Positions 50,937 to 60,073 of a DNA stretch of 64,000 nt are shown piece by piece. The DNA comes from Burkholderia stabilis (GTDB lineage Bacteria > Pseudomonadota > Gammaproteobacteria > Burkholderiales > Burkholderiaceae), in the NCBI RefSeq assembly GCF_001742165.1, contig NZ_CP016442.1, positions 3,720,001 through 3,784,000 on the forward strand, in the 5' to 3' direction. The first letter of the stretch is position 1, and each line of letters starts with the position of its first letter. The notes under the pieces are model-generated. The model was not told where the DNA came from. It saw only the letters and a list, made by a program, of their open reading frames with translations, and ran no database searches. The position numbers were made by a program, and so were the translations under genes.

Positions 50937-51967
50937 ACGGCGGCACCTTCTGCTGGCGAGTACGCGGTCTTCGGCAGCGGCTTCAGATGCGACGCGAACT
51001 GCTCGGATGCCGCGCGCCACGAGAAGCGTTCCGCCCACGCGCGCGCAGTCGTGCGTTCGATCTTCAGCGCCTCGAGGCAGGCTTCCTGCAGGTCCTCGTG
51101 CATCGAGCCCGCATCACCGCCGCTGAGCACGTCGATCGGGCCCGTGACGGGATACGCGGCAACCGGCGTGCCGCAGGCGAGCGCCTCGAGCAGCACGAGG
51201 CCGAACGTGTCGGTGCGACTCGGGAACACGAACACGTCGGCCGCAGCATACACCTTCGCGAGCTCGGCCTGTGACAGCACGCCGAGATAGTTCGCCTCCG
51301 GATAGCGCGACTTCAGCTCCGCGAGCGCGGGGCCTTCGCCCGCGACCCACTTCGAGCCGGGCAGGTCGAGACGCAGGAAGGCCTCGACGTTCTTCTCGAT
51401 CGCGACGCGGCCCACGTACAGGAAGATCGGCCGTGCGGTATTGAGCACTTTCGATTCCATCGGCCGGAACACGTCGAGGTCGACGCCGCGGGTCCACAGC
51501 ACGACGTTCGTGAAGCCGAATTTCTCGAGATCCTCCTTGACGACCGGCGTCGGCGCCATCACCGCGAGCGACGGGCCGTGGAACCAGTGCAGGAAGCGGT
51601 AGGTCGCGGCGAGCGGGATGCCGAAGCGCGCCTGCACGTATTCCGGAAAGCGCGTGTGATACGCGGTCGTGTACGGCAGCTTGCGCGAGCGTGCGTAGCG
51701 TCGCGCGGCGAGGCCGAGCGGGCCTTCGGTCGCGATGTGCAGCGCATCGGGCGCGAACGCGTCGATCCGCGCGCGCAGCTTGCGGTACGGCAGGATCGAC
51801 AGGCGGATCTCGGGGTAGGTCGGGCAGGGCACCGTGCGGAATTCCAGCGGCGTCAGCAGCTCGACGCGGTGGCCGAGCGCCGTGAGTTCGCGCGACGTGC
51901 TCTTCAGCGTGCGCACGACGCCGTTGACCTGCGGTTCCCACGCGTCGGTGACGATCATGATCTTCAT
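50933..51967 (-). CDS. Glycosyltransferase family 4, Agt-like diacylglycerol glycosyltransferase
   Basis: A 344-residue GT-B enzyme. The N-terminal half, IMIVTDAWEPQVNGVVRTL and IATEGPLGLAARRYARSRKL with TTAYHTRFPEYVQARFG, closely follows the pattern I know for Agt glycosyltransferases of rhizobia and marine bacteria that glycosylate diacylglycerol. The C-terminal domain has YVGRVAIEKNVEAFL and the donor-binding FPSRTDTFGLVLLEALACGTPVAAYPV (E-x7-E). It may equally be labelled a mannosyltransferase. ATG at 51967. It lies between the metallophosphoesterase (29 bases) and dgkA (TTGA overlap). Confidence 0.88.
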   Translation of the reverse strand: MKIMIVTDAWEPQVNGVVRTLKSTSRELTALGHRVELLTPLEFRTVPCPTYPEIRLSILPYRKLRARIDAFAPDALHIATEGPLGLAARRYARSRKLPYTTAYHTRFPEYVQARFGIPLAATYRFLHWFHGPSLAVMAPTPVVKEDLEKFGFTNVVLWTRGVDLDVFRPMESKVLNTARPIFLYVGRVAIEKNVEAFLRLDLPGSKWVAGEGPALAELKSRYPEANYLGVLSQAELAKVYAAADVFVFPSRTDTFGLVLLEALACGTPVAAYPVTGPIDVLSGGDAGSMHEDLQEACLEALKIERTTARAWAERFSWRAASEQFASHLKPLPKTAYSPAEGAAV

Positions 51968-51996
51968 CGCGGCATTGTCCTGTAAGTAGGGTTATG

Positions 51997-52935
51997 TCAG
52001 GCAGTGGCCTTGGCCTTGCGCGACGTGGTCTCCGACGGTGCGCTGCGCATCACCGTCCAGTAGACGATCTTCAGTTCGCCTTCCATCGTTTCGACGAGTG
52101 CGGACAGGCTTTCGACCCAGTCGCCGTCGTTGCAATACAGCACGCCGTCGATGTCGCGGATCTCCGCCTTGTGGATGTGCCCGCACACGACGCCGTCACA
52201 GCCGCGGCGACGCGCCTCGTCGGTCATCACGGTTTCGAACTGCGAAATGAAGTTGACCGCGTTCTTCACCTGGTGCTTCAGGTACTGCGACAGCGACCAG
52301 TACTGGAAGCCGAGCCGGCTGCGGATCCGGTTGAACCAGCGGTTCAGCACGAGGATCAGCGTGTAGAGCGTGTCGCCGAGGTACGCGAGCCATTTCGCGT
52401 GCTGGATCACGCCGTCGAACAGGTCGCCGTGCACGATCCACAAACGTTTGCCTGCGAGCGTCGTGTGGAACGCCTCGCCGCGCACCTGGATGTCGCCGAA
52501 CGCGAGATCGCAGAACTGCCGCGCGCCTTCGTCGTGATTGCCGGGGATGTAGACGACCTGCGTGCCCTTGCGCGCCTTGCGCAGGATCTTCTGCACGACG
52601 TCGTTGTGTGCCTGCGGCCAGTACCAGCCTTTCTTCAGTTGCCAGCCGTCGATGATGTCGCCGACGAGGTACAGGTATTCCGAATCGTTGTGGCGCAGGA
52701 AGTCGAGCAGGTACGGCGCCTGGCAGCCGCTCGAGCCGAGATGGATGTCGGACAGCCAGATGGTGCGGTAGCGATGGGCGGACGGCTCCGGATCGTCGTG
52801 CTGCGTGACGTGCTCGGCGGGCGGTTCTTCTGACGAAAGGGCATCGGTTGCGGCCGAGCCGGACAGGAAGGCAGTGGCGGCGCGGGCGCCGATCGGGTGA
52901 CGGAACAGGGAGGTCGCGGACGTTTTCTGGCCCAT
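51997..52935 (-). CDS. Calcineurin-like phosphoesterase, LpxH/PlcP type
   Basis: A 312-residue metallophosphoesterase of the COG2908 type. Metal ligands in order: SDIHLGSSG, GDIIDGW, GNHDEG, HGDLFDG and GHIHKAE. The first 55 residues are poorly conserved. The family includes LpxH (lipid A synthesis) and PlcP, a phospholipase C that releases diacylglycerol from membrane phospholipids under phosphate limitation. The adjacent Agt-like and dgkA genes, and a Pho-box-like repeat upstream, favour PlcP. The usual database name would be UDP-2,3-diacylglucosamine diphosphatase. ATG at 52935. Confidence 0.88.
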   Translation of the reverse strand: MGQKTSATSLFRHPIGARAATAFLSGSAATDALSSEEPPAEHVTQHDDPEPSAHRYRTIWLSDIHLGSSGCQAPYLLDFLRHNDSEYLYLVGDIIDGWQLKKGWYWPQAHNDVVQKILRKARKGTQVVYIPGNHDEGARQFCDLAFGDIQVRGEAFHTTLAGKRLWIVHGDLFDGVIQHAKWLAYLGDTLYTLILVLNRWFNRIRSRLGFQYWSLSQYLKHQVKNAVNFISQFETVMTDEARRRGCDGVVCGHIHKAEIRDIDGVLYCNDGDWVESLSALVETMEGELKIVYWTVMRSAPSETTSRKAKATA

Positions 52936-52981
52936 GCATGACTCGCGCCGGTTGACATTACCGGCATTGCGCCATGCGGGC

Positions 52982-53003
52982 GTGACTGTGCCGTGACAGT
53001 CAC
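52982..53003 (-). promoter_or_regulatory. Pho-box-like repeat upstream of the phosphoesterase operon
   Basis: On the minus strand CTGTCAC-GGCA-CAGTCAC (52999-52982) matches the two 7-base direct repeats and 4-base spacer of the PhoB box (consensus CTGTCAT twice). The same DNA is also a perfect 8-base inverted repeat, GTGACTGT / ACAGTCAC, around six bases (52982-53003), so another dimeric regulator is possible. It starts 47 bases upstream of the gene. Confidence 0.5.
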
Positions 53004-53159
53004 GAGACGTTCTTATTACGACTGTTGCAAGGTGTTTAGCAGTGAATGAAGGGGCGTTGTGTAGCCTGCCGAACCGAACGTGCGGCGCGGGTCCGGCAAG
53101 CCGTCAGGCCGGGCGGAAAGGGCCTGGGCGCGTGGTTTTCGTCTGGCGAATGCGGCGCG

Positions 53160-53666
53160 TCAGCGCGGTATGGCGACGACGCGCGTGCGTGCGATCCGGT
53201 CGTGCGGGAACTGGCGGCCGGCATGCAGCCGGGCGGCGCCGGCCCACAGGGCGATCCACGCGGCGGCGAGCGCGAGCGTGACGGGTACCGACAGGCCGAG
53301 GAGCGGATGCAGCGCGAGCGGCGGCAGGAACCACAGCCAGCCGAGCGCATAGCGGACGAGCGCGTGGCCGGCGCTCAGCGGCCGGCCGCTCGACGATTCG
53401 AGCCGCAGCCGCCAGGTCTTCATCGGCAGCGTCTGGCCGCCGTGCGTCCAGAACCACACGAAGTACGCGCCGACGACGAGCGCGATCCAGGCGGCGAGCA
53501 GGTTGTGATGGACGAGGCCGTTGCGTTGCTGCGTCGCGAGGCCGAATGCGAGCCCGGCGAAGAACACGACGCCGAACAGCAGCACGCCTTCGTAGAGCAG
53601 CGCGGCGAGGCGCCGCCGCACGGACGGCGCGGCGGCCGGAATTCCGGGTGCGCGGGCGTCGGCCAC
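53160..53666 (-). CDS. RDD family membrane protein
   Basis: A 168-residue membrane protein with three to four helices. The RDD signature is present as RRRLAALLYEGVLL near the N-terminus and HGGQTLPMKTWRLRLES before the third helix. Functions proposed for RDD proteins include sodium/proton exchange, but none is shown for this type. The start is GTG at 53666, six bases after the DUF3106 stop. It is last in the sigma-factor operon. Confidence 0.86.
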   Translation of the reverse strand: MADARAPGIPAAAPSVRRRLAALLYEGVLLFGVVFFAGLAFGLATQQRNGLVHHNLLAAWIALVVGAYFVWFWTHGGQTLPMKTWRLRLESSSGRPLSAGHALVRYALGWLWFLPPLALHPLLGLSVPVTLALAAAWIALWAGAARLHAGRQFPHDRIARTRVVAIPR

Positions 53667-53672
53667 GGCCGC

Positions 53673-54434
53673 TCAGGAGCCCTTGAACAGCGACGGCGCG
53701 TCGGCGGGCGACACCGGCGCCACGGCGGCCGGCGCGGATGCGGTGCCGGACGTCGACGACGCGGGCACCGGTTGCGCGGCGGCGCCGGCCGAAGCGGGTG
53801 CCGGTGCGGCGGTCGTGCCGCTGGCCGCGTGCTCGTGCGAATTGACGAGGCGGCGGACGTCACGGTCGGCGACGGTCGGCGGCGCGCTGACGACGCTCGG
53901 CCGGCGGCGGCGCTCGGCCGCTGCGAGCCGTTCCTTCTGCTCTTCGGGGAGTTGCTGGTAGGCCTTCCACGCGCGTTCGCGTGCCTGTGCGGAAAGCTCC
54001 TTCGCGCTCTGGTAGTTCTCGCGCGCGACGCGGCGTTGCTCGGGGGTCATCCGCGCCCATTCGGACATCCTGTCCTGCAGGCGTTTCTGGTCATCCGGCG
54101 TCAACTTCGCGAAACGCGATGCGATCTTCAGCCATTTGCGCTTGCGGGCGTCGCTGAAGCCGTCCCATTGGTCGGCGAACGGTGCGAGCGCCGCGCGCTG
54201 CGCCGGCGTGAGTCGCGCCCACGACAGCGGGCCGGTAGCGGCCGGCAGCGGCAGGGGCAGCGCGGGGAGGTCGGTGGCGGGCCCGGTCGCGGCCGAGGCG
54301 GGCGCGGCAGGACTGCTGGCCGCGGCGGAGGTCGTCGCGGGGGGCGGGTGGAATCGCGAGTACGTGGCGACGTAGGAAACGGCGATCGCGATCACGCATC
54401 CGAAAAATACGGCCAGGCCGCGCTTCTGACTCAC
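53673..54434 (-). CDS. DUF3106 family membrane-anchored protein
   Basis: A 253-residue protein. One N-terminal membrane helix (about residues 7-24) is followed by an Ala/Pro linker and a helical core (about 70-160) with recurring LTPAQR / LTPDDQ / MTPEQR words, similar in style to the LTxxQ motif of periplasmic Spy/CpxP proteins. The Ala/Pro/Ser-rich tail looks disordered. The start is GTG at 54434 with GAGGGGAT eight bases before it. Function unknown; context suggests envelope stress sensing. Confidence 0.85.
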   Translation of the reverse strand: MSQKRGLAVFFGCVIAIAVSYVATYSRFHPPPATTSAAASSPAAPASAATGPATDLPALPLPLPAATGPLSWARLTPAQRAALAPFADQWDGFSDARKRKWLKIASRFAKLTPDDQKRLQDRMSEWARMTPEQRRVARENYQSAKELSAQARERAWKAYQQLPEEQKERLAAAERRRRPSVVSAPPTVADRDVRRLVNSHEHAASGTTAAPAPASAGAAAQPVPASSTSGTASAPAAVAPVSPADAPSLFKGS

Positions 54435-54460
54435 CCGTGCGATCCCCTCGTTATTGTCTG

Positions 54461-54886
54461 TTAGTGAGCGCGCGAAAGATACGCGTTGAACCCGTGGTCA
54501 AGATACGCGTTGAGCGGCAGGTCGTCGCTGAGCATTGCCGCGTCGATATCGGCCAGTTCGGCGGTGCGCTGCATGTCTTCCCAGTAAGCGATGCCGACGA
54601 GCCCCGCGAGCAGCAGCGCGAGCGGCCACGCGCGCAGCAGGCGGCGCGCGAACGACGCCTGCGGGCGGCTCGTGGGCGCCGGCGCGTAGGCGCCGCCCGC
54701 GCCCGCGAAGGCCGGTACGAACACCGGCGCGGTCGCGGGTTCGGGCTTCTTGCGCGCGAGCGCAGCCCGACGGGCGACGGCCAGCCGGTCAGTGGTCGCG
54801 GCAGGAAGTGCCGACGCGCGCTCGTCCAGCGCGCGGCGCACCTTCAGCGCGAATTCGTGTTCTCGGTTTGCGGGAGCGGAGCTCAT
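54461..54886 (-). CDS. DUF3619 family protein, candidate anti-sigma factor
   Basis: A 141-residue single-pass membrane protein: an 85-residue basic, Ala-rich N-terminal part (HEFALKVRRALDERASALPA), one helix at about residues 88-105 (LALLLAGLVGIAYW), and a short acidic C-terminus. It has no cysteine, so it is not a ZAS-type anti-sigma factor. Its ATG overlaps the sigma-factor stop (ATGA at 54883-54886), and its topology suits membrane tethering of the sigma factor. That role is inference. Confidence 0.85.
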   Translation of the reverse strand: MSSAPANREHEFALKVRRALDERASALPAATTDRLAVARRAALARKKPEPATAPVFVPAFAGAGGAYAPAPTSRPQASFARRLLRAWPLALLLAGLVGIAYWEDMQRTAELADIDAAMLSDDLPLNAYLDHGFNAYLSRAH

Positions 54887-55446
54887 AGCGTGATTCCTTT
54901 GGCCTTGAGCGCTTGCGCCAGGGTATGGGTGGCTCGTGAGCAGTGCGTCTTGACGCTGCCCTCGGAGCACCCCATTGCGGCGGCAGTCTCGGCGACATCC
55001 ATATCTTCCCAATAACGCATCAGGAACGCTTCCCGTTGACGCGCCGGAAGTTTCTGGATTTCTTCGTCGATCAGGGCCAGAACCTGCTCTCGTTCGAGGC
55101 GGTGCTCGCTGCTCTCGACGCCCGCGTTGTCGTCCGCGGATTCGAGTGTTTCGAGCGGGTCGAAGTCGTCGTCGTCGGTGTTGTTCAGCGACGAGAAGAG
55201 CGTAACCCAGGTGTTGCGGACTTTCTGCCGGCGGAACCAGTCGTGGATCGCGTTCTGAAGGATCCGCTGAAAAAGCAGCGGCAGCTCGGCCGCCGGCCGG
55301 TCGCCGTACTTTTCCGCCAGCTTGATCATCGCGTCCTGCACGATGTCGAGCGACGAATCGTCGTCACGCACGGCGTACGCAGCCTGCTTGAACGCGCGCC
55401 TCTCGACGCCCGCCAGAAAGTCGGCGAGTTCCTTGTCTGATGCCAT
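54883..55446 (-). CDS. ECF-type RNA polymerase sigma factor
   Basis: A 187-residue sigma-70 family protein with region 2 (DIVQDAMIKLAEKYGD, then FQRILQNAIHDWFRRQKVRN) and region 4 (LPARQREAFLMRYWEDMDVAETAAAMGCSEGSVKTHCSRATHTL). An acidic linker (NNTDDDDFDPLETLESADDN) joins them. Regions 1 and 3 are absent, as in ECF factors. ATG at 55446. It is the first gene of a four-gene leftward operon with DUF3619, DUF3106 and RDD proteins. Its target promoters are unknown. Confidence 0.92.
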   Translation of the reverse strand: MASDKELADFLAGVERRAFKQAAYAVRDDDSSLDIVQDAMIKLAEKYGDRPAAELPLLFQRILQNAIHDWFRRQKVRNTWVTLFSSLNNTDDDDFDPLETLESADDNAGVESSEHRLEREQVLALIDEEIQKLPARQREAFLMRYWEDMDVAETAAAMGCSEGSVKTHCSRATHTLAQALKAKGITL

Positions 55447-55798
55447 TCCGTAAAGGTATGCGCTGCGGACTGCGGCGTGTGAAAGGTCGAAAAATTTCGT
55501 AAAACCCGCGGATGCTAACAAATTTTCGCGCCCCGTGGCACCGGGTTGGGCGCCGTGCGTTGCGCGCGAGCCGCGGCGGCGGGGTGCCGGGCGGTGCCCA
55601 TGATGCGCTGCGGGATATTTTGCTTGACGACCCATTCATGACCCGCTATCGTCAATGATTCGCAACATGAAGTGATGGTCTCATTTGAGGCTGGCCCAAG
55701 AAGCCCGCCCTTCAAACTGGACGCGCCGCTTGAACCCGAGCCACAAGCCCGGCAGAGAGCACCCGATCAATTTTTTGCCGAAAATTCGAAAGGTCAAA
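55447..55798 (+). promoter_or_regulatory. Divergent promoter region and ilvB leader
   Basis: The 352-bp gap between the sigma-factor gene and ilvB has no supported gene. On the plus strand TTGACG (55624-55629) and TATCGT (55647-55652), 17 bases apart, form a good promoter and predict a leader of about 140 bases. The leader holds an imperfect stem (55736-55741 with 55747-55752) and a T6 run (55771-55776) 25 bases before ilvB. No leader peptide rich in Ile, Leu or Val is seen. Confidence 0.55.
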
Positions 55799-57562
55799 AT
55801 GAACATGCCCAGCGCGGAATTCTCCACGTCGGAACCCCTTTCCCCTCCCGATAGCGACTCCATCGGCGCCACCGTGCTCATGAAGGCACTGGCCGACGAA
55901 AACGTCGAATTCATCTGGGGCTACCCCGGCGGCTCGGTTCTCTACATCTACGACGAGCTTTACAAGCAGGACAAGATTCAGCACGTGCTGGTGCGCCACG
56001 AACAGGCGGCCGTGCACGCAGCCGATGCGTATGCGCGCTCCACCGGCAATGTCGGCGTCTGTCTCGTGACGTCCGGCCCCGGTGTCACCAATGCGGTGAC
56101 CGGCATCGCGACGGCGTACATGGATTCGATCCCGATGGTCGTGATCAGCGGCCAGGTGCCGACTGCCGCGATCGGCCAGGACGCATTCCAGGAATGCGAC
56201 ACGGTCGGCATCACGCGTCCGTGCGTGAAGCACAACTTCCTCGTGAAGGACGTGCGCGACCTCGCGGAAACCGTCAAGAAGGCGTTCTACATCGCCCGCA
56301 CGGGCCGTCCGGGCCCGGTGCTGATCGACATCCCGAAAGACATCTCGAAGACGCCGTGCCAGTACGAGCCGGTCAAGAGCGTGTCGCTGCGTTCGTACAA
56401 CCCCGTCACGAAAGGCCATTCGGGCCAGATCCGCAAGGCCGTGTCGCTGCTGCTGACGGCGAAGCGTCCTTACATCTATACGGGTGGCGGCATCATCCTC
56501 GCCGATGCGTCGCGTGAGCTGAACCAGTTCGCCGACCTGCTCGGCTACCCGGTCACGAACACGCTGATGGGCCTCGGCGGCTATCGCGCGTCGGACAAGA
56601 AATTCCTCGGCATGCTCGGCATGCACGGCACCTACGAAGCGAACATGGCGATGCAGCACTGCGACGTGCTGATCGCGATCGGTGCGCGCTTCGACGACCG
56701 CGTGATCGGCGACCCGGCGCACTTCGCGTCGCGTCCGCGCAAGATCATCCACATCGACATCGACCCGTCGTCGATCTCGAAGCGCGTGAAGGTCGACATC
56801 CCGATCGTCGGCGACGTGAAGGAAGTGCTGAAGGAGCTGATCGAGCAACTGCAGACGGCCGAGCATGGCCCCGACACCGAAGCGCTCGCGCAGTGGTGGA
56901 AGGACATCGAGGGCTGGCGCTCGAAGGACTGCCTGAAGTTCGACCGCGAAAGCGAGATCATCAAGCCGCAGTACGTGGTCGAGAAGGCGTGGGAGCTGAC
57001 GGACGGCAACGCGTTCGTGTGCTCGGACGTCGGCCAGCACCAGATGTGGGCCGCGCAGTTCTACCGTTTCAACAAGCCGCGTCGCTGGATCAACTCCGGC
57101 GGCCTCGGCACGATGGGCTTCGGCCTGCCGGCAGCGATGGGCGTCAAGATGGCGCACCCGGACGACGACGTGCTGTGCATCACGGGCGAAGGCTCGATCC
57201 AGATGTGCATCCAGGAACTGTCGACCTGCCTGCAGTACGACACGCCCGTGAAGATCATTTCGCTGAACAACCGCTACCTCGGCATGGTTCGCCAGTGGCA
57301 GCAGATCGAATACAGCCAGCGCTATTCGCATTCGTACATGGATGCGCTGCCCGATTTCGTGAAGCTCGCCGAAGCGTACGGCCATGTCGGCATGCGGATC
57401 GAAAAGACCTCCGATGTGGAACCGGCGCTGAAGGAAGCGCTGCGCCTGAAGGACCGCACCGTGTTTCTCGACTTCCAGACCGATCCGACCGAAAACGTCT
57501 GGCCGATGGTACAGGCCGGCAAGGGCATCACCGAGATGCTGCTCGGATCGGAAGATCTGTAA
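55799..57562 (+). CDS. ilvB: Acetolactate synthase large subunit
   Basis: A 587-residue thiamine-diphosphate enzyme making acetolactate or acetohydroxybutyrate, the first common step of Val, Leu and Ile synthesis. The N-terminal domain has EFIWGYPGGSVLYIYDEL and RHEQAAVHAADAYARSTG (catalytic Glu). The FAD domain includes GGYRASDKKFLGMLGMHG, and the ThDP site is ITGEGSIQMCIQEL...SLNNRYLGM. ATG at 55799 is preceded by AAAGG; an ATG two codons later is also possible. Codon use is less G/C-strict than its neighbours (many TC-ending codons), as in highly expressed genes. ilvN follows 111 bases later. Confidence 0.97.
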   Translation: MNMPSAEFSTSEPLSPPDSDSIGATVLMKALADENVEFIWGYPGGSVLYIYDELYKQDKIQHVLVRHEQAAVHAADAYARSTGNVGVCLVTSGPGVTNAVTGIATAYMDSIPMVVISGQVPTAAIGQDAFQECDTVGITRPCVKHNFLVKDVRDLAETVKKAFYIARTGRPGPVLIDIPKDISKTPCQYEPVKSVSLRSYNPVTKGHSGQIRKAVSLLLTAKRPYIYTGGGIILADASRELNQFADLLGYPVTNTLMGLGGYRASDKKFLGMLGMHGTYEANMAMQHCDVLIAIGARFDDRVIGDPAHFASRPRKIIHIDIDPSSISKRVKVDIPIVGDVKEVLKELIEQLQTAEHGPDTEALAQWWKDIEGWRSKDCLKFDRESEIIKPQYVVEKAWELTDGNAFVCSDVGQHQMWAAQFYRFNKPRRWINSGGLGTMGFGLPAAMGVKMAHPDDDVLCITGEGSIQMCIQELSTCLQYDTPVKIISLNNRYLGMVRQWQQIEYSQRYSHSYMDALPDFVKLAEAYGHVGMRIEKTSDVEPALKEALRLKDRTVFLDFQTDPTENVWPMVQAGKGITEMLLGSEDL

Positions 57563-57673
57563 CGGCGCGACGCGCGCGCCGGCCCGATGCGGCCGCCTTC
57601 ACGAAGGGCGGTGCGGCACGCGGCGGCGCGCGGCGCGAGTGAATCGACACGGTACATTCTGGAAGAAGCGAAC

Positions 57674-58165
57674 ATGAGACACATCATTTCCGTCCTGCTG
57701 GAGAACGAACCGGGCGCGCTGTCGCGCGTGGTCGGCCTGTTTTCCGCACGCGGCTACAACATCGAAACCTTGACGGTGGCGCCGACCGAAGACCAATCGC
57801 TGTCGCGGCTCACCATCGTTTCCATTGGCTCCGACGACGTGATCGAACAGATCACGAAGCATCTGAACCGCCTGATCGAGGTGGTGAAAGTGGTGGACCT
57901 GACCGACGGTGCACACATCGAACGCGAGCTGATGCTGATCAAGGTACGTGCAGTGGGCAAGGAGCGCGAAGAAATGAAGCGGATGTCGGACATTTTCCGC
58001 GGCCGCATCATCGACGTGACCGAAAAGACCTACACGATCGAATTGACGGGCGCGAGCGACAAGCTCGACGCATTCATCCAGGGGCTGGACGCGAGCGCGA
58101 TCCTCGAGACCGTGCGCACCGGCAGCTCCGGCATCGGACGCGGCGAGCGCATCCTGAAGGTGTGA
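57674..58165 (+). CDS. ilvN: Acetolactate synthase small (regulatory) subunit
   Basis: A 163-residue regulatory subunit that gives valine feedback inhibition. The N-terminal ACT domain is RHIISVLLENEPGALSRVVGLFSARGYNIETL. The second half has ELMLIKVRAVGKEREEMKRM and the C-terminal TGASDKLDAFIQGL. The length matches the IlvH/IlvN type. ATG at 57674 with GGAAGAAG upstream. Also called ilvH. Confidence 0.97.
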   Translation: MRHIISVLLENEPGALSRVVGLFSARGYNIETLTVAPTEDQSLSRLTIVSIGSDDVIEQITKHLNRLIEVVKVVDLTDGAHIERELMLIKVRAVGKEREEMKRMSDIFRGRIIDVTEKTYTIELTGASDKLDAFIQGLDASAILETVRTGSSGIGRGERILKV

Positions 58166-58243
58166 TGCCGAAAATGCCAAATAGGCCCGCCGGGTGCGCC
58201 GTCATGTCCCGGCCCGCAGTACTCCATCTGAACGAATTGTTGA

Positions 58244-59287
<1,044 letters not shown>

Positions 59288-59302
59288 GCACCGCGTGCTG
59301 TT

Positions 59303-59371
59303 CCGGCCCTTCGAGTGGAGGGCCGGCATCAAAAAGCCGTCCGAAGGCAGCAGTGCCCCGGGCGGCTTTTG
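59303..59371 (+). terminator. Tandem hairpins after ilvC
   Basis: CCGGCCCT/AGGGCCGG (59303-59310 with 59319-59326) is followed by AAAAGCCG ... CGGCTTTT (59332-59339 with 59363-59370), the latter ending in a T run. Confidence 0.8.
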
Positions 59372-59414
59372 TTATGCTACGGGCTTTGCAATTCACCGAA
59401 CACAGAACGAATCC

Positions 59415-60059
59415 ATGAACTATCCTCATCCGATCATCGCGCGCGAAGGCTGGCCGTTCATCGCGATTGCTGCCGTCATCGCGCTGTTGATCCACGCCGT
59501 CGGGGGCTTCGGCTTCGCGTGGCCGTTCTGGCTGCTGCTCGTCTTCGTCGTCCAGTTCTTCCGCGATCCGCAGCGCCCGATCCCGGCGCAGCCGAACGCG
59601 GTGCTGTGCCCGGCGGATGGCCGCATCGTCGCGGTCGAGACCGCACAGGATCCTTACGCGAACCGCGAAGCGCTGAAGATCAGCGTGTTCATGAATGTCT
59701 TCAACGTCCATTCGCAGCGTTCGCCGGTCGATGGCGCGATCACCAAGGTCGAGTACTTCCCGGGCGCGTTCCTGAATGCGGCGATCGACAAGGCATCGAC
59801 CGAGAACGAGCGCAACGCGGTCGTGATCCAGACGGCGAGCGGCAAGACCGTTACCGCCGTGCAGATCGCCGGCCTCGTCGCACGCCGGATTCTCTGCTAC
59901 GTGCGCGCCGGCGAGCCGCTTTCGCGCGGCCAGCGCTATGGTTTCATCCGCTTCGGTTCGCGCGTCGACGTGTACCTGCCGCTCGGCAGCCGCGCGAAGG
60001 TGTCGATCGGCGAGAAGGTCTACGCGTCGTCGACGATCCTCGCCGAGCTCGAACAGTAA
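59415..60059 (+). CDS. psd: Phosphatidylserine decarboxylase proenzyme (short form)
   Basis: A 214-residue decarboxylase that makes phosphatidylethanolamine. A membrane region at residues 13-50 is followed by [37 protein letters not shown] and the self-cleavage site in [11 protein letters not shown], where the Gly-Ser bond is broken to form the pyruvoyl group. This short type is typical of beta-proteobacteria. ATG at 59415. pssA follows 14 bases later, so consecutive enzymes of phosphatidylethanolamine synthesis are cotranscribed. Confidence 0.96.
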   Translation: MNYPHPIIAREGWPFIAIAAVIALLIHAVGGFGFAWPFWLLLVFVVQFFRDPQRPIPAQPNAVLCPADGRIVAVETAQDPYANREALKISVFMNVFNVHSQRSPVDGAITKVEYFPGAFLNAAIDKASTENERNAVVIQTASGKTVTAVQIAGLVARRILCYVRAGEPLSRGQRYGFIRFGSRVDVYLPLGSRAKVSIGEKVYASSTILAELEQ

Positions 60060-60073
60060 GCGGCGGGCGCACG

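Noticed and set aside
55672..55854. A 60-codon frame overlapping the ilvB start as a possible leader peptide
   Set aside because: It is not enriched in Ile, Leu or Val, has no ribosome site of note and runs into ilvB.
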